Origin: Variovorax paradoxus
GTDB taxonomy: Bacteria; Pseudomonadota; Gammaproteobacteria; Burkholderiales; Burkholderiaceae_C
DNA: 64,000 bases
Direction of reading: 5' to 3'
NCBI RefSeq assembly: GCF_024734665.1
Contig: NZ_CP102931.1
Coordinates: 7,141,501 to 7,205,500 of the forward strand
Part shown: positions 1-9,527 of the stretch, one piece after another
How positions within the stretch are numbered: position 1 is the first letter of the stretch
How the letters are laid out: every line of letters starts with the position of its first letter
Notes under the pieces: model-generated
What the model was told of the DNA's origin: nothing
Seen by the model: the letters and a program-made list of their open reading frames with translations, nothing else
The model's database searches: none
Translations under genes and position numbers: made by a program

Positions 1-1
1 C

Positions 2-3000
2 AGCAAGTTCCTCAAGGAACAGAACATCGTCTTCCAGCCCGGCGTGAACGAAGAGCTGGCGGCCACCGCGCTGTGGGGCACCCAGCAGTTGGGCTTCTCC
101 CCGCAGGGCACCAACAAGTTCGACGGCGTCTTCGGCATCTGGTACGGCAAGGGCCCGGGCGTGGACCGCTGCTCCGACGTGTTCAAGCACGCCAACATGG
201 CCGGCACCACCGAGTTCGGCGGCGTGATCGCGGTGGCGGGCGACGACCACATCTCCAAGAGCAGCACGGCCGCGCACCAGAGCGACCACATCTTCAAGGC
301 CTGCGGCACGCCGGTGTTCTTTCCGGCGAACGTGCAGGAAATTCTCGACCTGGGCATTCACGCCTTCGCGCTGAGCCGCTTCTCGGGCGTGTGGTCGGGC
401 ATGAAGACGATCCAGGAGATCGTCGAATCGAGCGCCACGGCCATGATCGACCCCGAGCGCGTCGAGATCGTCATTCCCACCGACTTCGAAATGCCGCCTG
501 GCGGTCTGCACATCCGCTGGCCCGACCATGCGCTGGAGCAGGAAGCCCGGCTCATGCACTACAAGTGGTACGCCGCGCTGGCGTACATCCGCGCCAACCG
601 GCTGAACCACAACGTCATTCAAGGCCCGAACGACCGCTTCGGCATCATGGCCAGCGGCAAGGCCTATAACGACACCCGCCAGGCGCTGATCGACCTGGGC
701 CTGGACGACGCGGCCTGCCGCCAGCTCGGCATCCGCCTGCACAAGGTGGGTGTGGTGTGGCCGCTCGAAGCGCAGCTCACGCGCGAGTTCGCCACCGGCC
801 TGCAAGAGATTCTGGTGGTCGAGGAGAAGCGCCAGGTCATCGAATACCAGCTCAAGGAAGAGCTCTACAACTGGCGCCCCGACGTGCGGCCCAACGTGGT
901 CGGCAAGTTCGACGAGGGCGAGGTGCACGCGGCCGAGGGCTACTCCGGCGGCGAATGGTCGATGCCCAACCCGACCTCCCACACGCTGCTGCGCGCCAAC
1001 GCCGACCTGAACCCGGCACTCATCGCCAAGGCCATTGCCACGCGACTCAGGAAGACCGGCCTGCTGGCCGCTGCCGGCGCCGACATGGCCGCGCGCATCG
1101 ACGCGCAGCTCGCCATCCTCGAAGCCAAGGAGCGTTCGATGGTGGTGCAGCAGGCTTCCACCAGCGTGGTCGACGCCACGCGCCAGCCCTGGTTCTGCTC
1201 GGGCTGCCCGCACAACACCAGCACCGTGGTGCCCGAAGGCTCGCGCGCAATGGGCGGCATCGGCTGCCACTTCATGGCGACCTGGATGGACCGCTCCACC
1301 ATCGGCTTCACGCAGATGGGCGGCGAGGGCGTGCCGTGGGTGGGCCAGCAGCCCTTCACGACCGACCAGCACATCTTCGCGAACCTGGGCGACGGCACGT
1401 ACTTCCACAGCGGCCTGCTGGCTATTCGCCAGAGCATCGCGGCGGGCGTGAACATCACCTACAAGATCCTCTACAACGACGCGGTCGCCATGACGGGCGG
1501 CCAGCAGGTCGGCGAGCGGCCCGAAGGCCACTCGGTGCTGCAGATTGCCGAGAGCCTGCATGCGGAGGGCGCCAAGAAGGTCGTGATCGTCACCGACGAG
1601 CCCGAGAAGTACGAGGGCGTGAACATCCCCGGCGACCACGTGGCGGTGAAGCATCGCGACCTGCTCGACGACGTTCAGCGCGAGTTCCGCAAGATCCCCG
1701 GCACCACGGCCATCATCTACGACCAGACCTGCGCCACCGAGAAGCGCCGCCGCCGCAAGCGGGGCACGGCCGTCGATCCGGCCAAGCGCGTGGTCATCAA
1801 TGAGCTGGTCTGCGAAGGCTGCGGCGACTGCAGCGTGCAGAGCAACTGCCTGAGCGTGGAGCCGCTGGAAACCGAATTCGGCCGCAAGCGCACCATCAAC
1901 CAGAGCAGCTGCAACAAGGACATGAGCTGCCTGAAGGGCTTCTGCCCGAGCTTCGTGACGGTCGAAGGCGGCCAGCTCAAGAAGAAGAGCAAGAACAAGG
2001 CGGCCACGCCGGCCGAGTTCGGCCTGCTGCCCGAGCCCGCGATTCCGTCGCTGGTCGGCGGCAAGGTCTGGGGCGTGGTGGTGGCGGGCGTCGGCGGCAC
2101 CGGCGTGATCACCATCGGCCAGCTGCTGGGCATGGCCGCGCACATCGAGGCCAAGGGCATCGTCACGCAGGACGCGGCCGGCCTTGCGCAAAAGGGCGGC
2201 GCCACCTGGAGCCACGTGCTCATCGGCGATACGCAGGACGACATTCGCACCACGCGCGTGGGCACCGCAGCGGCCGACCTGATCCTGGCCTGCGACCCGC
2301 TGGTCACGGTGAATGCCGAAACCATGGCGCGCATGCGCGAAGGGCGCACGCACGTGGCGCTCAACAGCCACAGCGCACCGACGGCCGCCTTCGTGCGCAA
2401 CGCCAACTGGCAGAACCCCGAAGACGCCTGCGCAGCCGAGATCGCGCGCGCCGTGGGCATCGACGGCATGGGCACCTTCGACGCCGACGCCGCCGCGACC
2501 ACGCTGATGGGCGACACCATCTACGTCAACCCGATGATCCTGGGCTACGCCTGGCAGAAGGGCTGGATCCCGCTGGAGCACGAGTCGCTGATGCGCGCCA
2601 TCGAGCTGAACGCCGTGGCCGTCGAGAACAACAAGACGGCGTTCGAGTGGGGCCGCCAGGCGGCTGTGCGCCCGGAAGAACTGCAGAAGCGCGTGCGCCC
2701 GGGCCAGGTCATCGAGTTCAAGAAGCGCGAGTCGGTCGAGAGCCTCGTGGCGCGCCGCGTGGAGTTTCTGACCGGTTACCAGAACGCGGCCTATGCCGAC
2801 GAATACCGGCAGTTCGTAGGCAAGGTGCAGCAGGCCGAATCGGCCACAGGCAAGAGCACGGCGCTGACCGAGGCGGTCGCGCGCTACCTGTTCAAGCTGA
2901 TGGCATACAAGGACGAGTACGAAGTCGCCCGCCTGCACACCGACCGCACTTTCCTCGATCGCGTCGAGGGCATGTTCGAAGGTGACTACAAGCTCAACTA

Positions 3001-3382
3001 CCACCTGGCTCCGCCGATCATCGCGAAGAAGAACTCCAAGGGGCAGCTGCAGAAGCAGAAGTTCGGCCCCTGGATGCTCACCGGCTTCAGGTTCCTCGCG
3101 AAGCTCAAGGGCCTGCGCGGCACGGCGCTCGACATCTTCGGCCGCACCGAAGAGCGCAAGACCGAGCGCGCACTGATCGGCGAATACCGCGCCAGCATCG
3201 AGGAGGTGATCGGCGCCCTGCGCGCCGACAACCACGCGCTGGCGCTGGAGATCGCCAGCCTGCCCGAGCAGGTCCGCGGCTACGGCCATGTGAAGGATCG
3301 CAACCTGGCGGCCGCCCGCACCCGCTGGAGCGAGTTGATGGCCAAGTGGCGCAATCCGCAGGCGCAGCGCGTGGCGGCCTGA
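2..3382 (+). CDS. Indolepyruvate ferredoxin oxidoreductase, fused subunits (5' truncated)
   Basis: The frame is already open at base 2, so the N-terminus lies outside the window and the in-frame GTG at 44 is internal. The family oxidatively decarboxylates arylpyruvates (indolepyruvate and relatives) to acyl-CoA with ferredoxin, using thiamine pyrophosphate and Fe-S clusters. The N-terminal part carries the conserved PGVNEELAAT and GKGPGVDR stretches. A CSGCPHN segment (near 1196) and a GDGTYFHSG segment (near 1390) belong to the thiamine-binding part. A cysteine cluster starting CEGCGDC (from 1811) looks like an Fe-S site. A GVGGTGVITIGQLLG segment (near 2090) opens the gamma-type domain. About 1,126 residues are visible, close to full length. 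No neighbouring gene suggests an operon partner downstream. Confidence 0.93.
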   Translation, partial: SKFLKEQNIVFQPGVNEELAATALWGTQQLGFSPQGTNKFDGVFGIWYGKGPGVDRCSDVFKHANMAGTTEFGGVIAVAGDDHISKSSTAAHQSDHIFKACGTPVFFPANVQEILDLGIHAFALSRFSGVWSGMKTIQEIVESSATAMIDPERVEIVIPTDFEMPPGGLHIRWPDHALEQEARLMHYKWYAALAYIRANRLNHNVIQGPNDRFGIMASGKAYNDTRQALIDLGLDDAACRQLGIRLHKVGVVWPLEAQLTREFATGLQEILVVEEKRQVIEYQLKEELYNWRPDVRPNVVGKFDEGEVHAAEGYSGGEWSMPNPTSHTLLRANADLNPALIAKAIATRLRKTGLLAAAGADMAARIDAQLAILEAKERSMVVQQASTSVVDATRQPWFCSGCPHNTSTVVPEGSRAMGGIGCHFMATWMDRSTIGFTQMGGEGVPWVGQQPFTTDQHIFANLGDGTYFHSGLLAIRQSIAAGVNITYKILYNDAVAMTGGQQVGERPEGHSVLQIAESLHAEGAKKVVIVTDEPEKYEGVNIPGDHVAVKHRDLLDDVQREFRKIPGTTAIIYDQTCATEKRRRRKRGTAVDPAKRVVINELVCEGCGDCSVQSNCLSVEPLETEFGRKRTINQSSCNKDMSCLKGFCPSFVTVEGGQLKKKSKNKAATPAEFGLLPEPAIPSLVGGKVWGVVVAGVGGTGVITIGQLLGMAAHIEAKGIVTQDAAGLAQKGGATWSHVLIGDTQDDIRTTRVGTAAADLILACDPLVTVNAETMARMREGRTHVALNSHSAPTAAFVRNANWQNPEDACAAEIARAVGIDGMGTFDADAAATTLMGDTIYVNPMILGYAWQKGWIPLEHESLMRAIELNAVAVENNKTAFEWGRQAAVRPEELQKRVRPGQVIEFKKRESVESLVARRVEFLTGYQNAAYADEYRQFVGKVQQAESATGKSTALTEAVARYLFKLMAYKDEYEVARLHTDRTFLDRVEGMFEGDYKLNYHLAPPIIAKKNSKGQLQKQKFGPWMLTGFRFLAKLKGLRGTALDIFGRTEERKTERALIGEYRASIEEVIGALRADNHALALEIASLPEQVRGYGHVKDRNLAAARTRWSELMAKWRNPQAQRVAA

Positions 3383-3673
3383 TTTTCAGGGCCGGTTGAT
3401 CATGCAAAGGGCGCCCATGGGCGCCCTTTGCTATTGAAAACGTAGCAAAACACGATCAACCCGAATAGCAGGAAAGCCCTCCCCACCGCGCCGGATAAGC
3501 GCCCGGAGCGGTCATCCGCCCCGAATACAATGCCCGGTGCTGTGCGCGGCCAAGCCCCGCGAAGCTTTGATTTGCGGCCCGTTTCCCTTGTGGCCGCGAA
3601 GCCGCGAAGAGGCGGAATGACGGACCCCGGTCCGCGCTCCTCTCGTTTTCTCTTCCCTCTGCTGGAGACTCTC
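3383..3673. other. Intergenic region upstream of yajC
   Basis: These 291 bp hold the 28-bp palindrome described separately and no convincing gene. A short open frame from 3530 runs in frame into yajC but lacks coding character and is better read as leader. A TACAAT hexamer at 3526-3531 resembles a -10 box, but there is no good -35 box 17 bp upstream. A GGAG motif at 3664-3667 serves the yajC start. Confidence 0.5.
3404..3431. terminator. Perfect 28-bp palindrome after the oxidoreductase gene
   Basis: Two 14-base arms (GCAAAGGGCGCCCA and its complement) abut with no loop, 22 bp after the stop codon. The hairpin would be very stable, but the following bases are TATTGAAAA rather than a T-run. 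It is a probable transcription end, not a classical intrinsic terminator. A second inverted repeat, TTTGCTA (3427-3433) and TAGCAAA (3443-3449), overlaps its right arm. Confidence 0.55.
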
Positions 3674-4006
3674 TTGTTCATTTCCTCTGCTTTCGCCCAG
3701 ACCGCGCCCGCTGCAGCCGGCGGCGGTGACATGTTGTCTTCCCTCGGCAGCATGCTGCCCCTGGTGCTGATGTTCGTGGTGCTGTATTTCGTCATGATCC
3801 GGCCCCAGATGAAGCGCCAGAAGGAAGCCCGCGCCATGATCGAAGCCCTGGCCAAGGGCGACGAAGTCGCCACCGCCGGTGGCGTGCTCGGCAAGATCAC
3901 CTCGCTGGGTGACCAGTACCTCGGCCTCGAGATCGCCAACGGCATCGAGATCAAGATCCAGCGCAGCGCCGTCGTGCAGGTCCTGCCCAAGGGCGCCGTC
4001 AAATAA
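3674..4006 (+). CDS. yajC: Preprotein translocase subunit YajC
   Basis: YajC is the small membrane partner of SecDF in the Sec translocase. The protein has a short periplasmic N-terminus, one transmembrane helix (about residues 20-42, SLGSMLPLVLMFVVLYFVMI), the family motif RPQMKRQKE just after it, and a cytoplasmic beta-rich tail. I chose the TTG at 3674 because GGAG sits 6 bp upstream and it gives 110 residues, the usual family length. The earlier ATG at 3530 would add about 48 atypical residues. It is followed by secD and secF on the same strand. Confidence 0.93.
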   Translation: MFISSAFAQTAPAAAGGGDMLSSLGSMLPLVLMFVVLYFVMIRPQMKRQKEARAMIEALAKGDEVATAGGVLGKITSLGDQYLGLEIANGIEIKIQRSAVVQVLPKGAVK

Positions 4007-4095
4007 AAGCGTGAGCCGAGCCTTGCGCTTTGCGGCGCAGGGCCCCATTTCACGCCGTGTTCCATTTCTGAAAAGCTTGTAAAAAGCGCCCTCTC

Positions 4096-5979
4096 ATGAA
4101 CCGTTACCCGGTCTGGAAGTACGCGATCATCGTGATCGTGTTGCTCGTGGGACTCGTCTACGCCCTGCCCAATTTCTTCGGTGAGGCGCCTGCAGTGCAG
4201 GTGTCGGCGGCCAAGTCCACCGTCAAGATCGATGCGGCTACCCAGGCCAAGGTCGAAGGGTTGCTCAAGACAGCGGGCCTCACGCCCGATCTGCTGAGCC
4301 TCGAACCCACCGCGGTGCGTGCGCGCTTTGCCACCACCGACGACCAGATCAAGGCACGTGACACGCTGCAGCAGGCGCTGGTGCCCGATGCGGACGACCC
4401 CTCTTACGTGGTGGCGCTGAACCTGGTGTCGCGCTCGCCCTCGTGGCTGACCGCGCTGCACGCCTTCCCGATGTACCTGGGCCTCGACCTGCGCGGCGGC
4501 GTCGACTTCCTGTTGCAGGTCGACATGCGCGGCGTGCTCGACAAGAAGGCCGAGTCCTTCGCCGGCGACATCCGCATGGGCCTGCGCGAAAAGAAGGTGC
4601 GCGGCAGCGCCGTGAACCGCAACGGCCAGACCGTCGAGATCACGCTGCGCGACGCCGACAGCGTGGAAACCGCCCGGCGCCTGATCCAGGACCAGATGCC
4701 CGACCTCACCACGGTCGAGAGCCAGCAGGGCTCCGAATGGCGCATCGTGGCCAGCATCAAGCCCGAAGCTGCCCGCCGCATCCAGGACGCCGCGCTCAAG
4801 CAGAACGTGACCACGCTGCACAACCGGATCAACGAACTCGGCGTGGCCGAGCCGGTGATCCAGCAGCAGGGCATCGACCGCATCGTCGTGCAACTGCCCG
4901 GCATGCAGGACCCGGCCCAGGCCAAGCGGATCATCGGCCGCACCGCCACGCTCGAAATGCGCCTGGTGGACGAAAGCGCCGAAGGCCGCTCAGCCGAACT
5001 GAACGGCGGCCCGGTGCCCTTCGGTTCCGAGAAATTTCTCGACCGCTCGGGCCGTCCGGTGATCGTGAAGAAGCAGGTGCTGGTCACCGGCGAAAACCTC
5101 ACCGACGCGCAGCCCGGCTTCGACCAGCAGAGCAACCAGCCCAAGGTCGACCTGACCATGGACTCCAAGGGCGGCACCATCATGCGTGACGTCAGCCGCG
5201 AGAACTACAAGAAGCGCATGGCCATGCTGATCTTCGAGAAGGGCAAGGGCGAAGTGCTCACGGCCCCGTCGATCAACGGCGAGCTGGGCAATCGCTTCCA
5301 GGTGTCGGGCTCGATGACCGTGGCCGAAGCCAACGACCTCGCGCTGCTGCTGCGCGCCGGCTCGCTGGCCGCGCCGATGGAAATCATCCAGGAACGCACC
5401 ATTGGCCCGACGCAGGGCGCGGAGAACATCAAGAAGGGCTTCGACAGCGTGATGTACGGCTTCGCCGCGATCATGGTGTTCATGTGCATCTACTACGCGC
5501 TGTTCGGCCTGTTCTCGTCGATCGCGCTGGCCGTCAACCTGATGCTGCTGGTGGCCATTCTCTCGATCCTGCAGGCCACGCTCACGCTGCCGGGCATCGC
5601 GGCCATGGCGCTTGCCATCGGCGTGGCCATCGACTCCAACGTGCTGATCAACGAGCGCGTGCGCGAAGAGCTACGCAACGGGGCGTCGCCGCAGGCGGCC
5701 ATCCATGCAGGCTACGAACGCGCCTGGGGCACCATCCTCGACTCCAACGTGACCACGCTGATCGCGGGCATCGCGTTGCTGGCCTTCGGTTCGGGACCGG
5801 TGCGCGGCTTCGCGGTGGTGCACTGCATCGGCATCGTCACCTCGATGTTCTCGGCGGTGTTCTTCTCGCGCGGCCTCGTGAACTTCTGGTACGGCCAGAA
5901 GAAGAAGCTCAAGACAGTGTCCATCGGCACGGTCTGGCGCCCCAAGACCGACGGCGCTGCCGTGGCCGAAACGAAGTAA
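4096..5979 (+). CDS. secD: Protein translocase subunit SecD
   Basis: SecD is the large RND-type subunit of SecDF, which uses the proton gradient to pull exported proteins across the inner membrane. The 627-residue protein has an N-terminal membrane helix (about 8-26) and the signature GLDLRGGVDF (about 129-138). A large periplasmic P1 domain follows, and a block of membrane helices begins near residue 450. The helices contain the conserved stretch AIGVAIDSNVLINERVREE. The length matches betaproteobacterial SecD. It lies 89 bp after yajC and 18 bp before secF, so the three genes are a probable operon. Confidence 0.97.
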   Translation: MNRYPVWKYAIIVIVLLVGLVYALPNFFGEAPAVQVSAAKSTVKIDAATQAKVEGLLKTAGLTPDLLSLEPTAVRARFATTDDQIKARDTLQQALVPDADDPSYVVALNLVSRSPSWLTALHAFPMYLGLDLRGGVDFLLQVDMRGVLDKKAESFAGDIRMGLREKKVRGSAVNRNGQTVEITLRDADSVETARRLIQDQMPDLTTVESQQGSEWRIVASIKPEAARRIQDAALKQNVTTLHNRINELGVAEPVIQQQGIDRIVVQLPGMQDPAQAKRIIGRTATLEMRLVDESAEGRSAELNGGPVPFGSEKFLDRSGRPVIVKKQVLVTGENLTDAQPGFDQQSNQPKVDLTMDSKGGTIMRDVSRENYKKRMAMLIFEKGKGEVLTAPSINGELGNRFQVSGSMTVAEANDLALLLRAGSLAAPMEIIQERTIGPTQGAENIKKGFDSVMYGFAAIMVFMCIYYALFGLFSSIALAVNLMLLVAILSILQATLTLPGIAAMALAIGVAIDSNVLINERVREELRNGASPQAAIHAGYERAWGTILDSNVTTLIAGIALLAFGSGPVRGFAVVHCIGIVTSMFSAVFFSRGLVNFWYGQKKKLKTVSIGTVWRPKTDGAAVAETK

Positions 5980-5997
5980 GAGGCAGAAGAGACAGTC

Positions 5998-6951
5998 ATG
6001 GAATTCTTCCGCATCCACAAGACCATCCCGTTCATGCGCCACGCGTTGGTGCTGAACATCGTTTCCTTCGTCACCTTCGCGCTGGCGGTGTTCTTCCTGC
6101 TCCACCGCGGGCTGCACCTGTCGGTGGAGTTCACCGGCGGCACGGTGATGGAAGTCGCCTACACGCAGTCGGCCGACGTCGGCAAGGTCCGCGAAATCGT
6201 CGGCACGCTGGGCTACACCGAAGTGCAGGTGCAGAGCTTCGGCAAGTCGGTGCAGATCCGCCTGCCCGTGAAGAAGGGCGCAACTTCCGCCCAGCAGAGC
6301 GCCGAGGTGATGACCGCGCTGAAGGCGGCCGAGCCGACGGTGGAGCTGCGCAGCAACGAATTCGTCGGCCCGCAGGTCGGCGACGAGCTCACCACCAACG
6401 GCCTGAAGGCCCTGGCCATGGTGGTCGTCGGCATCATGATCTACCTGGCGTTTCGCTTCGAATGGAAGTTTGCGCTGGCTACCGTGCTGGCCAACCTGCA
6501 CGACGTGGTGATCATCCTGGGCTTCTTCGCCTTCTTCCAGTGGGAGTTCTCGCTGGCGGTGCTGGCGGCGGTGCTGGCGGTGCTGGGGTACTCGGTGAAC
6601 GAGTCGGTCGTGATCTTCGACCGGATCCGCGAGAACTTCCGCCGCTACCGGAAGATGTCGACCACCGAGATCATCGACAACGCGATCACCTCGACCATCA
6701 GCCGGACCATCATCACCCACGGCTCCACCCAGCTGGTGGTGCTGTCGATGTTCTTCTTCGGCGGCCCGACCCTGCATTACTTTGCGCTGGCCCTGACCAT
6801 CGGCATCTGCTTCGGCATCTACTCGTCGGCCTTCGTGGCGGCGGCAATCGCCATGTGGCTCGGCGTGAAGCGCGAAGACCTGATCAAGGGCGGCCCGGCC
6901 AAGCGCGATGGCGAGTCCGAAGACGACCCGAACGCCGGCGCCGTGGTCTGA
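5998..6951 (+). CDS. secF: Protein translocase subunit SecF
   Basis: SecF pairs with SecD as the second half of the RND-type motor. The 317-residue protein has a first membrane helix at about 15-36 and the signature VEFTGGTVMEV just after it. It ends with a five-helix membrane domain containing YSVNESVVIFDRIREN, the counterpart of the SecD segment. AGAGGCAGAAGAGACA upstream supplies a weak ribosome site. It is the last gene of yajC-secD-secF. Confidence 0.97.
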   Translation: MEFFRIHKTIPFMRHALVLNIVSFVTFALAVFFLLHRGLHLSVEFTGGTVMEVAYTQSADVGKVREIVGTLGYTEVQVQSFGKSVQIRLPVKKGATSAQQSAEVMTALKAAEPTVELRSNEFVGPQVGDELTTNGLKALAMVVVGIMIYLAFRFEWKFALATVLANLHDVVIILGFFAFFQWEFSLAVLAAVLAVLGYSVNESVVIFDRIRENFRRYRKMSTTEIIDNAITSTISRTIITHGSTQLVVLSMFFFGGPTLHYFALALTIGICFGIYSSAFVAAAIAMWLGVKREDLIKGGPAKRDGESEDDPNAGAVV

Positions 6952-6974
6952 CGGATACTTCGGGGTTCAACAAA

Positions 6975-6999
6975 GCGGTGGCGGCAGCGCTGCCACCGC
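6975..6999 (+). terminator. Hairpin downstream of secF
   Basis: GCGGTGGC (6975-6982) and GCCACCGC (6992-6999) form an 8-bp stem with a 9-base loop, 23 bp after the secF stop. No T-run follows (GGTTTGC), so termination here is likely but not certain. Confidence 0.5.
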
Positions 7000-7108
7000 G
7001 GTTTGCAGGCAACGCCGGGCACTCTCCACACTTGTGCGGTAGCGCTTCCCGATGCAAGCTCGCGGTTGTTGCCGATGAATCGATTACCCAGGCCTTTCCG
7101 ACTTTTCA

Positions 7109-9514
7109 ATGAGCATTGCGCGGTCCGCCTCTTCCCTGCAGCTCGCACGCGAGACGCGTGAGCGTTTCGTATTGGCCACGGAAGGCGCCATTGCGCCGCT
7201 GGCCCGCGCGATCCGGGACCGGCTGACATCGCTGTCCTCCGAGGCCGGCACAGCCCGCGCCATGCAGGAAAACCGCGACGACTTCGTCGCATTCCAGGGA
7301 CAGGCCACGCAGTGGGTGACGCTCGCGCAGACCGGCTGGCGCAAGGCGCTGGGCGCCGGCTCCGGCAGTCCGTCGACCCTGCCTTCGGCGCTGCGGCTCG
7401 AGCTGATCGGCGACGAAGTGGTGGAAAGCAACATCCTCTCCTCGCGCCTCGCGCAGCTGATTCACGACAAAGCCAGCTTCGAACTCAGCGACCTGCGCCT
7501 GCGCATCCAGCACCTCGAAGGCACCACCGAACTCGATTCCAAGGACGTGCTCAAGCCCGAGACGCTCGCCAAGCTGCTGGTCGAGCAATGGCTGGCGGTC
7601 GGCCTGAGCCGGGGGCTCTGGACCCGCGTGCAGGACACAGTGCAGCAGGGTCTGGTCGAGGTGGTCGTCAAGGCCTACGAGAGTGCCAATGCCTATCTGA
7701 TCGCCAACGGCGTGATGCAGGAGATCGACCTCAAGAGCTTCGTCCGTCGCACTGGCAGTGCGGGGGGCGGCGGTGGCAGCGGCGGCGGATCGGGCGCCGC
7801 GCCTGTGGACAGCGGCATGTCCTCCGGCGGACCCCACAGCGCGCAGCGGCCTGGTTATGGATTCGGAGGGCAGCAGGCGTCCGTGCCGTCGACCGTGGCT
7901 GCGGCGCCCGCGTCGACCACCGGCGGCTCGCCGCTTTCGATCGCGCGGCAGCGTGCGCAGACCGCTCTGCTGAGCCTCAAGCGCTTCGTGACCGCACGTA
8001 TCGGTGGCGAGGCGGGCGGTTCCGCCGGGCAGTTCCAGACTGCAGGCGCGGAAGGGCGCGCCACGGGTGGTAGCGGCCAACCGGGCCAGGGCGGCGGCAT
8101 TGCGGCGCCCCGCGTGTTCTCCCGGACCTTCGCCGGCGCCATCGCCGACGCCGAGGTCGCCTACCGGATGGCGGCTACGCAGTACATGGACGGCGCGGCC
8201 GAACAGGCCACGCTGATCCAGCAGACGGCAGTCGACCTGCGCCGGCGCAGCACCGAGCTCAAGAAGCGCGCGCCCACCACGGCTGACAAGGCCACGGTCG
8301 AGATCGTGGCGCTGATGTTCCAGGCCATCCTGGCCGAGGAGCGCATTCCGTTCTCGGCGCGCGTCTGGTTCGCGCGCCTGCAGATGCCGGTGCTGCGCGT
8401 GGCCATTGCCGAGCCCGAGTTCTTCGGAACCCTGCAGCACCCCGCGCGCATGCTGATCGACCGCATGGGCTCGTGCGTCATGGGCTTCGACGCGGCCGCC
8501 ATCACTGGCAGCGCGCTGGAGGGCGAGATCCGCCGCGTGGTGCAGGTGATCGAGCAATACCCCGAAACCGGCCAGCGCGTGTTCAAGCTGGTGTTCGACG
8601 AGTTCGTCGCCTTCCTCAACCGCTACCTGACGCAGAGCGACACCACGCAGCGCGTGATGAGCGTGGCACAGCAGGTCGAGCAGAAGGAAACAATGGCGAT
8701 CCAGTACACCATCGAGTTGCGCAAGATGCTCAACGACATGCCGGTGCGCGACGAGATCCGCGAGTTTCTCTTCAAGATCTGGGCCGAGGTGCTGGCCATT
8801 GCCGCGCTGCGCTACGGCGCGCAGGGCGAGCAGACCGTCATGCTCAAGCGCGTGGCCTCCGAGCTGGTGTGGGCCGCGAGCGCCAAGCCCAACCGCACCG
8901 ACCGCGCCCGCGTCATCCAGGACCTGCCGCAGCTGCTGCAGCGCCTGCGCCAGGGCATGGCGCTGCTGGGCATCGTCGACGAGCCGCAGGAAGCCCACAT
9001 CAAGACCATCGGCGCCACGCTGTCCGACGCCTTCCTGTCGAAGACCGAAGCCATTCCGCAGGCCAAGATCGAAGCGATGGCCGAGCGGCTGGCGCACCTG
9101 GAAGACTTCGTGAGCGACGTGGGCGGCACCGCCGACCTGCCGCTCGATGCCCACAGCATCGAACTGCTGCTGGGCGTGGATGCGGCATCGATCGAAGTCA
9201 TTCCGGACGCTGCCGGCACCAAGGTGCCCGAGGACATGGTCGCTTGGGCGCACGAGCTGCAGGTGGGCAACTGGTTCATGCTCGATCACAACGATCGCGT
9301 GAGCCAGGTGCAGTTCGTCTGGCGCAGCGAGCGCAAGCAGCTGCATCTGTTCGCAACGTCGGACGGGCGCAGCTTCCTCATTCAAGCCGGCCGGCTTGCA
9401 ACCTACCTGCAGGCGGGTCTGCTGGTGCCGGCCGAAGAAGAAACGCTCACGGTGCGCGCCACGCGCGAGGCGCTGGCGAAGCTGGATGCCAACCCCGAAC
9501 GCCTGCTGAACTAG
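7109..9514 (+). CDS. DUF1631 family protein
   Basis: This 801-residue cytoplasmic protein matches the DUF1631 family of beta- and gammaproteobacteria, whose biochemical role is not known to me. It is largely helical with no signal peptide. A low-complexity glycine-rich linker (about residues 215-235, a run such as GGGGGSGGGSG) separates an N-terminal helical part from the larger C-terminal part. The C-terminal end, with LQVGNWFMLDHNDRVSQVQF and WRSERKQLHLFAT, looks like a PilZ-like beta-barrel tail. That resemblance is only my reading. It stands alone on the plus strand and meets smg tail to tail with a 13-bp gap. Confidence 0.75.
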   Translation: MSIARSASSLQLARETRERFVLATEGAIAPLARAIRDRLTSLSSEAGTARAMQENRDDFVAFQGQATQWVTLAQTGWRKALGAGSGSPSTLPSALRLELIGDEVVESNILSSRLAQLIHDKASFELSDLRLRIQHLEGTTELDSKDVLKPETLAKLLVEQWLAVGLSRGLWTRVQDTVQQGLVEVVVKAYESANAYLIANGVMQEIDLKSFVRRTGSAGGGGGSGGGSGAAPVDSGMSSGGPHSAQRPGYGFGGQQASVPSTVAAAPASTTGGSPLSIARQRAQTALLSLKRFVTARIGGEAGGSAGQFQTAGAEGRATGGSGQPGQGGGIAAPRVFSRTFAGAIADAEVAYRMAATQYMDGAAEQATLIQQTAVDLRRRSTELKKRAPTTADKATVEIVALMFQAILAEERIPFSARVWFARLQMPVLRVAIAEPEFFGTLQHPARMLIDRMGSCVMGFDAAAITGSALEGEIRRVVQVIEQYPETGQRVFKLVFDEFVAFLNRYLTQSDTTQRVMSVAQQVEQKETMAIQYTIELRKMLNDMPVRDEIREFLFKIWAEVLAIAALRYGAQGEQTVMLKRVASELVWAASAKPNRTDRARVIQDLPQLLQRLRQGMALLGIVDEPQEAHIKTIGATLSDAFLSKTEAIPQAKIEAMAERLAHLEDFVSDVGGTADLPLDAHSIELLLGVDAASIEVIPDAAGTKVPEDMVAWAHELQVGNWFMLDHNDRVSQVQFVWRSERKQLHLFATSDGRSFLIQAGRLATYLQAGLLVPAEEETLTVRATREALAKLDANPERLLN

Positions 9515-9527
9515 CAGCGAGCCTGGG

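Noticed and set aside
5484..7112. A 542-codon plus-strand frame across the secD-secF junction
   Set aside because: It overlaps two certain genes in another frame, is arginine-rich and has no motif.
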